32,326 nucleotides of DNA from Nostoc sp. NMS9 (GTDB lineage: Bacteria; Cyanobacteriota; Cyanobacteriia; Cyanobacteriales; Nostocaceae). The translations under genes were made by a program, and so were the position numbers. Below, piece by piece: positions 15,843 through 24,563 of this stretch (position 1 is its first letter; each line of letters opens with the position of its first letter). The stretch is from NCBI RefSeq assembly GCF_017114995.1, contig NZ_JABXKL010000008.1:1-32326 (forward strand), given 5' to 3'. Under the pieces are notes generated by a model. That model was not told the DNA's origin. It was given only the letters and a program-made list of their open reading frames with translations, and did no database searches.

Positions 15843-17123
15843 ATGTTTAAGATATTTAAGGGCTTTTACAAAGCGAAGAATACCCGCACAGTACCATTGC
15901 TGGAAATCTTGACAATGGCGGCAGAGACTCTGTGGAGTAACAAATTACGCACAGGTCTAACTATGTTGGGCGTGATTATTGGGATTTCTTCAGTTATTGC
16001 CATTACTTCTGTTGGTCAGGGAGTACAAAAGGGAGTTGAGCAACAGATACAAGCATTGGGTACAGATGTGATCCAAATCTTGGCAGGTGCGGCAAGAAGC
16101 GGGAATGTCCGTCAAGGAGTAGGTTCTAGCAGTACCTTGACCTGGGAAGATGCTAAAGAGATCGCTACACAAGCGCCATCAGCACAGATGGTTTCTGCTT
16201 ATCTCCAACGGACTGCCCAAGTTGTATATGCAGGACAGAACACCTCAACAACCATTTATGGCACAGATTTGAACTACCCAGAAGTCAGAAATACTCACCC
16301 CCAACAAGGGAGATATTTTACTCAGGAAGAACTAGATACTGCCGCACAGCTGGCCATTCTTGGCCCTACAGTTCAAAAAACACTCTTTGCACAGGGTGTA
16401 AATCCGATCGGCGAGAAAATTCGGATTCAGGGAGAGGCTTATGAAGTAATTGGGGTAATGGAACCTAAAGGTTCTCAGGGGCCGATGGATCGAGATGACC
16501 AGATTTTTATTCCTCTAACTAGTATGTCGAAGAGACTAGTTGGGAACAATGCTCTGGTAGGCGTTTCTGTAAGTGGAATTTTAGTCAAAGGCGCTAATCA
16601 GGAGCAGTTAGAAGCCGCTCAGTTTCAAGTTACCAATCTCTTACGGCTGCGTCATAATATTTATCCGCCACAAGCTGATGATTTTCGGCTGACTAATCAA
16701 GCTGATATTGTTAGTACCTTTACTAGTGTTGTGGGTTTATTTACAGTCATGGTGGTAGCGATCGCTGGAATTTCTCTAGTGGTTGGTGGCATTGGTATTG
16801 CTAACATTATGCTAGTTTCTGTGGTTGAGCGGACGCGAGAAATCGGGATTCGCAAAGCCGTAGGAGCCACTAATTCAGCCATTCTCAATCAATTTTTAGC
16901 GGAAGCGATCGTGATTTCCATTGTCGGCGGAGGTATTGGTATGGCGACTGGCGTTTTATTAGCTTTTGTAGCTGCAAACGTTTTCAAATTTCCCTTTGTA
17001 ATTTCTTTGTTGTCAATCGTTGCTGGCTTTGTACTCTCGTTAACCGTTGGCTTAATCGCTGGCGTGATTCCAGCACGGAACGCCGCCAAATTAGATCCAA
17101 TTAACGCTTTAAGAAGTGACTAA
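15843..17123 (+). CDS. ABC transporter permease, MacB/FtsX type
   Basis: Inner-membrane permease of the tripartite exporter, 426 residues. The MacB/FtsX topology is evident. A first helix near 36-57 lies in LRTGLTMLGVIIGISSVIAI. A large periplasmic domain (about 60-290) contains GRYFTQEELDTAAQLAILG and NPIGEKIRIQGEAYEVIGVM. Three C-terminal helices follow from about 295, with the conserved SVVERTREIGIRKAVGA cytoplasmic loop and the terminal IPARNAAKLDPINALR. Unlike E. coli MacB, no nucleotide-binding domain is fused; a separate ATPase gene follows. MacB-type systems work as mechanotransducers that push periplasmic substrates through TolC without moving them across the inner membrane. The ATG at 15843 has no clear ribosome-binding site; an internal ATG at residue 25 precedes the family core and is an alternative. 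Confidence 0.93.
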   Translation: MFKIFKGFYKAKNTRTVPLLEILTMAAETLWSNKLRTGLTMLGVIIGISSVIAITSVGQGVQKGVEQQIQALGTDVIQILAGAARSGNVRQGVGSSSTLTWEDAKEIATQAPSAQMVSAYLQRTAQVVYAGQNTSTTIYGTDLNYPEVRNTHPQQGRYFTQEELDTAAQLAILGPTVQKTLFAQGVNPIGEKIRIQGEAYEVIGVMEPKGSQGPMDRDDQIFIPLTSMSKRLVGNNALVGVSVSGILVKGANQEQLEAAQFQVTNLLRLRHNIYPPQADDFRLTNQADIVSTFTSVVGLFTVMVVAIAGISLVVGGIGIANIMLVSVVERTREIGIRKAVGATNSAILNQFLAEAIVISIVGGGIGMATGVLLAFVAANVFKFPFVISLLSIVAGFVLSLTVGLIAGVIPARNAAKLDPINALRSD

Positions 17124-17138
17124 ATAATTTGTAATTCG

Positions 17139-17166
17139 TAACTCCTAACTCCTAACTCCTAACTCT
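17139..17166 (+). repeat. TAACTCC heptamer array at the ATPase ribosome-binding region
   Basis: Three perfect TAACTCC units and one TAACTCT run up to one base before the ATG at 17168. They occupy 28 of the 44 bases between the permease stop and the ATPase start. No purine-rich ribosome-binding site remains. Confidence 0.9.
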
Positions 17167-17167
17167 T

Positions 17168-17839
17168 ATGCCAACAATGATTTGGATGGAATCTATTACT
17201 AAAACTTACCACTTGGGAGAAGTTAGTGTTCCCATACTCAAGGGAATTGAACTCTCTATTGAGGAAGGGGAATATGTCTCAATTATGGGTGCGTCAGGTT
17301 CAGGTAAATCCACGCTCATGAATATTTTGGGATGTCTGGATCGTCCCACAACTGGAGACTATATTTTTGAAGGCAGAAACCTGACGACTTTTGATGATGA
17401 TGAATTAGCCTATATTCGTAACCAAAGGATAGGTTTTGTGTTCCAGCAATTTAACCTATTGGCGCGGGCAACAGCGTTGGAAAACGTGATGTTGCCAATG
17501 GTTTACGCTAACTTACCCAAGCCAAAACGCCGGGAAAGGGCATTAGAAGCCTTAGAAAAGGTAGGACTAGGGGGACGCATCGCGAACCGTCCTAGTCAAC
17601 TCTCTGGCGGACAACAGCAAAGAGTAGCGATCGCTCGTGCTTTGGTCAACCGACCTGCATTAGTTTTGGCTGATGAGCCAACAGGAGCTTTAGATACTGA
17701 AACTTCCCATGAGGTGATGAGTTTGCTGACTGAACTTAATAACCAAGGGATCACGATTGTGATTGTCACTCATGAACCTGATATCGCTGCTCAAACCCAA
17801 AGGATTATCCGAGTTCAGGATGGTTTGATTGTCGGCTAA
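17168..17839 (+). CDS. ABC transporter ATP-binding protein, MacB/LolD type
   Basis: ATPase of the exporter, 223 residues, a single nucleotide-binding domain. Walker A is GASGSGKST (41-49), the Q-loop lies in VFQQFNLL (91-98), the signature is LSGGQQQR (145-152), Walker B is VLADEP (166-171) and the switch histidine is His202 in VTHEPD. The start [21 protein letters not shown] matches the MacB/LolD/FtsE subgroup. The ATG at 17168 is used although the bases before it are a heptamer repeat; an alternative ATG three codons later is no better served. Translation may be coupled to the permease 44 bases upstream. Confidence 0.95.
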   Translation: MPTMIWMESITKTYHLGEVSVPILKGIELSIEEGEYVSIMGASGSGKSTLMNILGCLDRPTTGDYIFEGRNLTTFDDDELAYIRNQRIGFVFQQFNLLARATALENVMLPMVYANLPKPKRRERALEALEKVGLGGRIANRPSQLSGGQQQRVAIARALVNRPALVLADEPTGALDTETSHEVMSLLTELNNQGITIVIVTHEPDIAAQTQRIIRVQDGLIVG

Positions 17840-17956
17840 TTTGTTAAGATCAACCTTTTGAGGAGGAATTTAAGATTTAAATCTCTGTAGGTCAATCAGA
17901 ATGAAAACTTTTGATTATATCCTCAAAAAAACCTAATTAATTACTATATCTAGATT

Positions 17957-19387
17957 ATGAATTTCAGCTTATTCTTCGTGCATTTTACCTGGGTTACTGT
18001 CGCAATCGCGATTCTTTTTCCAAATGCAGCAAGTGCAGCAACTCCACTAAAACCACAGAATTCTTCAAGCTCTGTACAAGTTCCCGATCGCCTCAACCCC
18101 AATCCCAACCCTCTCCAATTTCCCACTAAACCGGAGGAAGTAAAGATTCAGGGAACTGTACCAATCAGTTTAGCCCAAGCTTTAGAACTAGCAAAACGCA
18201 ATAATAGAGACTTACAGGTAGCTATATTACAGCTAGAACGCAGTCGCTCGGCGCTCCGCGAGTCTCAAGCTGCCTTGTTTCCTACTCTTGGGATTAACAG
18301 TAGCGTGACTAATAGTGGTAATGGTTTTAGTAGCAATTCATCTCAAGCCAACACCTCATCTCAAGCCAGCACCTCTTTTAATGGTTCAGCACAACTGAAT
18401 TATAATCTCTATACTTCTGGGAACCGACAAGCGAGTATCCGAGCCGCAGAGGAACAGCTACGGGTAGATGAATTAAATGTTGAAAGTCAGTCTTTGACAA
18501 TTAGGTTGAATGCCACCACTCAATACTACAATTTGCAACAAGCAGATGAACAAGTCAGAATTAATCGTTCTGCTGTGGTAAATGCCCAGGCTAGTTTGCG
18601 GGATACTCAAGCCAGAGAACAGGCTGGAGTAGGTACGCGGTTCGATGTGCTGCAAGCTCAGGTGAATTTAGCAAACGCCCAACAAGTACTGACTAATGCG
18701 ATCTCACAGCAGCAAATTGCCCGTCGTCAGCTTGCCACGTTGTTAAGTTTGTCGCAGTCAGTTGATATCAGTGCCTCTGATCCTGTACAATTAGCGGGTC
18801 TTTGGCCGCAGACGGTAGAACAAAGTATTGTCCAAGCGTTTCAAAATCGTCCAGATTTGCAACAGTATTTGGGACAACGTAATATTTCCGAGCAACAGCG
18901 ACGACAGGCACTTTCACAGCTAGGGCCGCAAATTAGTTTGGCAGGAAACTACAATCTGCTAGATCGGTATAATGATGGCGTCAGCATTACTGATGGCTAT
19001 TCAGTGGGACTTCAAGGAAATCTAACTTTGTTTGATGGGGGAGCAGCAAGAGCGCGTGCAGATCAGTCGAAAGCTAATATTGCGATCGCAGAGACTCAAT
19101 TTGCTAACCAGCGTGACCTAATTCGCTTTGATGTAGAACAGTACTATGCTCAATTGCAATCCAATTTAAATAATGTGCAGACTTCTAGTGTGGCTTTAAA
19201 TCAAGCTAGGGAAGCTCTGAATTTAGCAAGGTTGAGGTTCCAAGCTGGTGTAGGCACTCAAACAGAGGTGATTGATGCTGAAAATGACCTGACAAGAGCA
19301 GAAGGTAATCGAGTCGCAGCTATTTTGGATTACAATCGCGCTCTAGCTAATTTGCAAAGATCGGTAACATCTAGGGCTTCGCGCTAA
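17957..19387 (+). CDS. TolC-family outer-membrane channel protein
   Basis: Outer-membrane efflux protein of 476 residues that would complete the tripartite exporter. A signal peptide (TVAIAILFPNAASA, cleavage near residue 28) and a Ser/Pro/Asn-rich linker precede the OEP fold. Two homologous halves are visible. The first starts at ISLAQALELAKRNNRDLQVA and contains the barrel strands in LNYNLYTSGNRQASIRAAEE. The second starts near VEQSIVQAFQNRPDLQQYLG, with GNLTLFDGGAARARADQSKA and the closing ARLRFQAGVGTQTEVIDAEN. This is the normal TolC/HgdD-type arrangement in cyanobacteria. It lies 117 bases after the ATPase gene on the same strand. The product exported cannot be told from the channel. Confidence 0.94.
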   Translation: MNFSLFFVHFTWVTVAIAILFPNAASAATPLKPQNSSSSVQVPDRLNPNPNPLQFPTKPEEVKIQGTVPISLAQALELAKRNNRDLQVAILQLERSRSALRESQAALFPTLGINSSVTNSGNGFSSNSSQANTSSQASTSFNGSAQLNYNLYTSGNRQASIRAAEEQLRVDELNVESQSLTIRLNATTQYYNLQQADEQVRINRSAVVNAQASLRDTQAREQAGVGTRFDVLQAQVNLANAQQVLTNAISQQQIARRQLATLLSLSQSVDISASDPVQLAGLWPQTVEQSIVQAFQNRPDLQQYLGQRNISEQQRRQALSQLGPQISLAGNYNLLDRYNDGVSITDGYSVGLQGNLTLFDGGAARARADQSKANIAIAETQFANQRDLIRFDVEQYYAQLQSNLNNVQTSSVALNQAREALNLARLRFQAGVGTQTEVIDAENDLTRAEGNRVAAILDYNRALANLQRSVTSRASR

Positions 19388-19454
19388 GGTCAAATCATTA
19401 AAGAAAAGTTTGCTTAGTACAGCATTTCATTAATTGGTAGCGAATTAAAGAAAG

Positions 19455-19620
19455 GCAATACCCTGCATTGTTAACGCATCGGCTTGCATTGTTAATGCAT
19501 CGGCTTGCATTGTTAACGCATCTGGCCGCATTGTTAACGCAATACCCTGCATTGTTAACGCAATACCCTGCATTGTTAATGCATCGGCTTGCATTGTTAA
19601 CGCATCTGGCCGCATTGTTC
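19455..19620. repeat. Second 21-bp tandem array, seven full and two partial copies
   Basis: The units start at 19465 and recur every 21 bp to 19612. The constant part is GCATTGTTAAYGCA, with a variable end of three types: A (TCGGCTT), B (TCTGGCC) and C (ATACCCT). The order is partial C, A, A, B, C, C, A, B, partial, which suggests a higher-order duplication. The sequence is unrelated to the 15350 array but has the same period. Open frames on both strands follow from the period being a multiple of three. Confidence 0.93.
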
Positions 19621-19689
19621 ACAAAGACATCTAGCGACCCTGCCGGGGAGGGAACAAGGCGATGCAAGTGAGGTTGGGCAAAAAACGTG

Positions 19690-19847
19690 CGATTGCCTTT
19701 GGCACAACCATACAGCCAATTACTAATGACTATCTTCAGTACAAAAATACATTTATTACTTAAAAAGATTAAATATAAACACATAAAAGATTACTGCCGA
19801 CAGCCAGCAGTTAGCGATCGCAATCGGGGCAGTGCCAAAGGCAATCG
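19690..19847. mobile_element. Candidate miniature inverted-repeat element
   Basis: CGATTGCCTTTGGCAC at 19690-19705 has its perfect 16-bp reverse complement at 19832-19847, bounding 158 bp of AT-rich non-coding DNA. No transposase and no obvious target duplication were seen, so the pair may instead be two oppositely oriented copies of a dispersed word. Confidence 0.35.
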
Positions 19848-20026
19848 TAACAAAGCCTTTGAAAATAGCTTTTGAAAAAACAATTGATATCAAGTCTGGC
19901 TAATTAGTTTTAATTCCCAAATTTATGCAGAAAGCCCAAAAGCCTCTCTCCTCTGATTCTCTGCTCCTCTGCACCCCTGCTGCCTTAATGATAAGTCTTT
20001 AACTGGACATGATATGAGAAGCTGAC

Positions 20027-20254
20027 ACAAGCAACTCTAACAAAGATAAAAGCGCTACGTGACAAGATTTGGACAAGCTTCGAGGTAAGCAAGAGGCAGT
20101 AACAGCTTTAGTAGAGGCAGAAAAAGGGTCAAGGGCTAATTTAGATCAGGTAGTTGGTTACTTACAAGAGATAATGAAATCTGACCCAAATTTTGCACAA
20201 TCAGTAGAAAAATTAGCGTCAGAGATTCAGCATGAATCTCTGTGTTGGTCGTAA
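20027..20254 (+). pseudogene. Remnant of a helical-domain protein
   Basis: A 61-codon frame from a TTG at 20069 encodes LRGKQEAVTALVEAEKGSR and LDQVVGYLQEIMKSDPNFAQ, which looks like natural amphipathic-helix sequence. Directly upstream, another frame encodes LTKIKALRDKI, which would join it naturally after a frameshift near 20070. The pattern resembles the short N-terminal helical (effector-associated-like) modules of large Nostoc signalling proteins, but that is recollection of style, not a match. There is no ribosome-binding site and no downstream continuation; it is probably a decayed fragment. Confidence 0.35.
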
Positions 20255-20341
20255 TGCAACAGTCAGATTCTTAAACTTCAAGCTTTAATCAATCTTTAAG
20301 TTGCAGCTCTTGAAGTAGTTGAATTTACAAGCGAGGATGTG

Positions 20342-21928
20342 ATGACTCAATATGACTATATTGTGATTGGTGCAGGTTCGGCAGGCTGCGTTGTTGCCAA
20401 CCGGATGACACAAGATAGTGAAACAACCGTGTTATTACTCGAAGCTGGCAACCCAGATACTAAACCAGAGATTCAAATCCCGTTGTCATCCCCCAACCTA
20501 CCTCGCTCGGAACTGGACTGGGGATATTTCTCTGAACCCGAACCGTACCTGAATAACCGCAAAATCTTTTGTCCCCGTGGCAAAGTCTTAGGTGGCAGCA
20601 GTTCGATTAATTCCATGATTTATATCCGGGGCAATCATCACGATTATGACCACTGGCAGTCATTGGGAAATCCTGGTTGGAGTTACCAAGATGTATTGCC
20701 CTATTTCAAGAAATCTGAGAACCAGCAACGCGGTGCCGACGCATACCACGGGGTTGATGGTGAGTTGAGCGTCACCGATATTCAACCCCCTACTGTGGCA
20801 TCCCAACGATTTGTAGAAGCAGCCGTGGCAATCGGATATAACCACAATCCTGATTTCAATGGAATACAGCAATCAGGTGCGGGAATTTATCAGTTGACGG
20901 TCAAGGATGGTAAACGTCACAGTGCTGCTGCTGCATTCTTGGTGCCAATTCTCAAGCGTCCCAATTTGACAATAACAACAGGAGCGTTAGTAACTCGGTT
21001 ATTGTTTGAGGGAACCCGCACCATTGGGGTGGAATATATGCACGAGGGAAGGCTGCACCAAGCTAGGGTTAACAAAGAAGTGATTTTAAGTGCTGGCGCA
21101 TTCGATTCACCCAAGCTGCTGATGCTTTCCGGCATTGGTGATGCAGAACAACTGCAAGCAATGGGGATTCCTGTCGTCGTTGATTTGCCAGGTGTCGGTC
21201 AAAACCTCCAAGACCACTCTCTCGTTCCTGTGGCACACCAGATAATTACCAGTCCTGTGGCACACGAGGTAATTGCTGGGTTAGACCCGGCAATTACCAG
21301 TAATGGTAACGCTGAAGCCGGATTATTTTTGGATACCGAAGGTAATCTGGATGCCACGCCAGATTTACAGTTTTTCTTCGGTCCCATTCTGTGGATATCT
21401 CCTGGCAAAACCCTCTCTGGTTTGGGATTCACTGTTACAGTCAGTTTGACTCATCCCCAAAATATTGGGAGTGTCAGTTTGCCCTCGCCTGACCCCAAAG
21501 ACCCACCGATTATTCGGATCAACTTTCTGCAAAGTCAATCTGATGTGCAAAAGCTAGTTGCTGGGATTAAAATAATGCGTAAATTATTTCATACAAGTGC
21601 CTTTGATCAGTTTCGAGGTGAGGAAATCAGTCCCGGTGCTGAGGTGATAAGCGATGAAGCACTCGAAGCTTACATCCGGGAATTTTGCGTTACGGGGTAT
21701 CATCCTGTCGGCACTTGCAAAATGGGAACTGACCCAATGGCGGTTGTTGATCCCGAACTCCGGGTACGCGGTGTTACGGGGTTGCGGGTTGTTGATGCAT
21801 CGATTATGCCAACTCTGGTCGGGGGCAATACGAATGCGCCCACGATTATGATCGGCGAGAAAGGAGCCGATTTAATTAAAGCCGCAGGTGGCGTTTCATC
21901 GCAAGTAGCTTCAGCAATGGCAAACTAA
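20342..21928 (+). CDS. GMC-family FAD-dependent oxidoreductase
   Basis: Flavoenzyme of 528 residues of the glucose-methanol-choline family, oxidising an alcohol group. The ADP-binding fold is YIVIGAGSAGCVVANRM near the N-terminus. The first GMC signature is GKVLGGSSSINSMIYIRG, the second lies in GAFDSPKLLMLSGIG, and the catalytic pair is His in GYHPVGTCKMG and Asn in VGGNTNAPT near the C-terminus. It resembles choline or aliphatic-alcohol dehydrogenases; the substrate is not determinable. Nine residues appear tandemly duplicated (PVAHQIITS then PVAHEVIAG; 21227-21280). The ATG at 20342, with GAGG (20333-20336) five bases upstream, is preferred to the GTG at 20339. No obvious partner genes flank it. 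Confidence 0.93.
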   Translation: MTQYDYIVIGAGSAGCVVANRMTQDSETTVLLLEAGNPDTKPEIQIPLSSPNLPRSELDWGYFSEPEPYLNNRKIFCPRGKVLGGSSSINSMIYIRGNHHDYDHWQSLGNPGWSYQDVLPYFKKSENQQRGADAYHGVDGELSVTDIQPPTVASQRFVEAAVAIGYNHNPDFNGIQQSGAGIYQLTVKDGKRHSAAAAFLVPILKRPNLTITTGALVTRLLFEGTRTIGVEYMHEGRLHQARVNKEVILSAGAFDSPKLLMLSGIGDAEQLQAMGIPVVVDLPGVGQNLQDHSLVPVAHQIITSPVAHEVIAGLDPAITSNGNAEAGLFLDTEGNLDATPDLQFFFGPILWISPGKTLSGLGFTVTVSLTHPQNIGSVSLPSPDPKDPPIIRINFLQSQSDVQKLVAGIKIMRKLFHTSAFDQFRGEEISPGAEVISDEALEAYIREFCVTGYHPVGTCKMGTDPMAVVDPELRVRGVTGLRVVDASIMPTLVGGNTNAPTIMIGEKGADLIKAAGGVSSQVASAMAN

Positions 21929-22120
21929 CTCGCTGGCGCGAGCGATCGCCTAAAGAATAACGATGATTCACAAAACAGAGATTCAGGAAACGCTCAACCG
22001 GGATTCCAGGGATCTAGCTTTTGAAAAGACTCAAGGAGGCCTCAAAGCAAAGCTTTACCTCGTCTTTGAGCATTATGCACAAACGATAAAGTTGCCTAAA
22101 TGCATCTAAGCTTAGAACGA

Positions 22121-24385
22121 CTATGGCACAGTAATTACCGCTACTGGGCAATGGGCCTTACTCAGAATTGCATCCACTCTGTGACCGAAGAAAACGCGAC
22201 CTGTAACCATTCGGATATTACTCCCTAGAATAATTAGGTCAACTTCCTGGGTTTTGGCAAACTTGAGGATTTCCTTTTCTGGGCTGGTTCCTTGAAGAAT
22301 ATAGGTTTTGACATCAGCACCAAGATTGCGGCCAATGGCTGCTTGCTGTTCAAGCATATCGTGAGCAATTTCCTTGACTGGAGCTAGCGATCGCTGTTCG
22401 TAAAGAATATACTCAACCTGTGGCAAATTAATCACGTTAACAATCATCACTAATGCCCCGGTTTGAGCGGCGATCGTACTTGCCATCTCTACGGCATTTT
22501 TGCTGTATTCTGTCCCCACCGTTGGCACCAGAATCTTTTTCAGTTGTTGTTGAGGGATTTTGCATATCTCGCCTTTCGATTGCGGTAGGCGCGACTTTAC
22601 CACCATCGTTGCACAAGGCGCTTCTTGGACAACCCGGTCAACAAGCAAATTAAACAATGCTTTCTGAGGGCTTATCTGTTCAGAAGCTCCCAGTACAATC
22701 AAGTCATAGTTTTTGTTCGCTTCATTCAGAATTACCTCCGCTTTATTACGCCCAGACTCCGTTTTTGTTTGCAGGGTGGTATCAGCAGGTAACTGCATTT
22801 CCTCTGTGACAGCAGCTAGAGCAAGGTCTGCGGCGGTATCTTTAACCTGGGTTGCCGCCATCCGGCGTCCTCTACTTTGAGGTTGCTTATCACTCAGGGC
22901 ATATAGAGATGTAACTTCTATCGAGTTTTGGTGAGCCATGTAACCGACTAGTTGCGCCGCGAGTTGGATGTTGGGCCCACCGCTAGTAGGTATTAAGACA
23001 CGCTGAATCTGCTTGATAAAGCTGCGGCTATCCTGTTCTTCTTGTTCCAAACGTCGAGCTTCCTCTTCACCCATAACTACTTTTGATAAAGTCCAGCGCA
23101 GCAGGGGTGGAGCCATTAGGGAAGTGACGATCGCCACCATAACAATAATCGAGTACATCTGGGGATTCAGCACTCCCAAAGATAAACCAATCGTGGCAAC
23201 GACAATTTCCATCGCCCCGCGAGCATTCATCCCAGAACCCATCGCCAAACCTTCCCAATGACTCAAGCCGCCCGCACGAGAACCAAGGTAAGCACCTGTA
23301 AATTTGCCAACACAAGCGACAACGAGAACAATCAAGCCAAATATCAATGTCTGGGGTACTAACAGAGCGAGTAAATTAACTTTCAAGCCTGCTGAAGCAA
23401 AGAAAATTGGCGCTAGAAAGCTTGCTGTGAAGACTTCTAGCATGTGTCCAGCTTCATTGCTAAAGCGGCGGGATTGACCTGCTAGAATCCCCATTACAAA
23501 AGCACCTAATGCTGCTTCTAGACCTAATCCGTGGGTAAGTGCTGCCGCTGAGAGCGCAAGAATCAGCACAACCGACATACTAGCGGCGATTCCACCAATA
23601 TAGTCATCAACCCAGCGCAAAATCTGGTCTACAATGGTACGCCCAATTGTGAAGGCGATCGCTAGAAACAATACCGCTGCACTCACAGAATGGAAAATTG
23701 TCCCAAAGTCAAATTTGCCGCTACTAGCTAAACCTGAAACCACAGAAAGTAAAATCCAGCCGATGGTGTCGTCAGTCATCCCAGCAGCTAAGGTAACTTG
23801 ACCAATGTCACGGCGAATCAGGTTCAAGTCCATCAGTACCTTAGCAATCACTGGGACTGCGGAAATACTCATTGCTGTGGCGATAAACAGACTGAATACC
23901 AATCGTTTTTCTGGGTCGGCTAAAAAACTATCTGGCAATAGCCAGCCCAATCCAAATCCGGTGATAAACGGGATAATAATTCCGCCCAGTGAAATCAAAA
24001 GAGCCGTTTTACCCTTACGAAGAATCAGCTTTAAATCCGTCTCCAACCCAGTCACAATCAGCAAAAATAACACGCCTAGCCAAGAAATCACCGAAAGTAA
24101 ATTAGACTGTTCTTGACTTTTGGGAAAGATGTGTGCTTGTAAGTCAGGAAGGAGCAAACCAAATAGAGAAGGGCCAAGCAGCACACCCGCCAGTAATTCT
24201 CCAACAACAGGCGGTAGGTTAATCCGGCGCATCAATTCACCTAATCCCCGCGCTACGAGAAGCAATAGTGACAGTTGCACCAGCACCAACAGCAGTTCAT
24301 GATGACCGAGAGGTTTAATTACACCGTCACCTGCTACTTTTTGTGCAGCGAGTACAGGCACTAATATCAGGGACAGGTTTTGCAT
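22121..24385 (-). CDS. CPA2-type cation/proton antiporter with two C-terminal universal-stress domains
   Basis: Inner-membrane monovalent cation/H+ antiporter (KefB/NapA-like), 754 residues. About 12 hydrophobic helices span residues 20-435. They include LPPVVGELLAGVLLGPSLFG, the exchanger core with MTDDTIGWILL and GLGLEAALGAFVMGIL, and GSGMNARGAMEIVVATIG. The cytoplasmic part carries two universal-stress-protein (Usp) modules: about 460-600 starts at IQRVLIPTSGGPN and has LIVLGASEQ; about 615-754 starts at LKKILVPTVGTEYS and ends with LIILGSNIRMVTGRVFFGHR. The G-x2-G-x9-G(S/T) ATP-binding pattern is only partly visible in the second. Such fusions probably sense nucleotides to gate transport. 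The frame opens at a TTG (24394); the ATG at 24385 is chosen. Confidence 0.92.
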   Translation of the reverse strand: MQNLSLILVPVLAAQKVAGDGVIKPLGHHELLLVLVQLSLLLLVARGLGELMRRINLPPVVGELLAGVLLGPSLFGLLLPDLQAHIFPKSQEQSNLLSVISWLGVLFLLIVTGLETDLKLILRKGKTALLISLGGIIIPFITGFGLGWLLPDSFLADPEKRLVFSLFIATAMSISAVPVIAKVLMDLNLIRRDIGQVTLAAGMTDDTIGWILLSVVSGLASSGKFDFGTIFHSVSAAVLFLAIAFTIGRTIVDQILRWVDDYIGGIAASMSVVLILALSAAALTHGLGLEAALGAFVMGILAGQSRRFSNEAGHMLEVFTASFLAPIFFASAGLKVNLLALLVPQTLIFGLIVLVVACVGKFTGAYLGSRAGGLSHWEGLAMGSGMNARGAMEIVVATIGLSLGVLNPQMYSIIVMVAIVTSLMAPPLLRWTLSKVVMGEEEARRLEQEEQDSRSFIKQIQRVLIPTSGGPNIQLAAQLVGYMAHQNSIEVTSLYALSDKQPQSRGRRMAATQVKDTAADLALAAVTEEMQLPADTTLQTKTESGRNKAEVILNEANKNYDLIVLGASEQISPQKALFNLLVDRVVQEAPCATMVVKSRLPQSKGEICKIPQQQLKKILVPTVGTEYSKNAVEMASTIAAQTGALVMIVNVINLPQVEYILYEQRSLAPVKEIAHDMLEQQAAIGRNLGADVKTYILQGTSPEKEILKFAKTQEVDLIILGSNIRMVTGRVFFGHRVDAILSKAHCPVAVITVP

Positions 24386-24563
24386 AATGTCCAAAGATGA
24401 GATTACAAATTTTTAAACGGGCTGTTCAAGTAAATCCTGAAAATGTTTACTTCCACATCGGTCTAGAAGCTTAAACTATCATTGTCATTATTAATGGCAA
24501 GATTATCATGAGCGATCGATCGCCCTAAGTTGTCAGGTAAGAAACAAAGCTTTGCTCATTCAC

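Larger units (their letters stand above)
19388..20341. other. Intergenic region with repeats and gene debris
   Basis: About 950 bases without an intact gene. In order: a second 21-bp tandem array (19455-19620), a candidate inverted-repeat element (19690-19847), a CTCCTCTGC-type pyrimidine repeat (about 19945-19985), and a small helical-domain remnant (20027-20254). Confidence 0.7.

Noticed and set aside
19398..19784. Open frames on both strands through the second 21-bp array (NNASRC and LLTHRLA heptapeptides)
   Set aside because: Same reason: periodic DNA with a period divisible by three; no initiation signal on either strand.
21963..22109. 48-codon plus-strand frame (starts MIHKTEIQETLNRDSRDLAF) between the GMC and antiporter genes
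   Set aside because: Reads somewhat like protein, but no ribosome-binding site and no recognised relative; a CTCAAAG/CTTTGAG stem inside it suggests non-coding structure instead.
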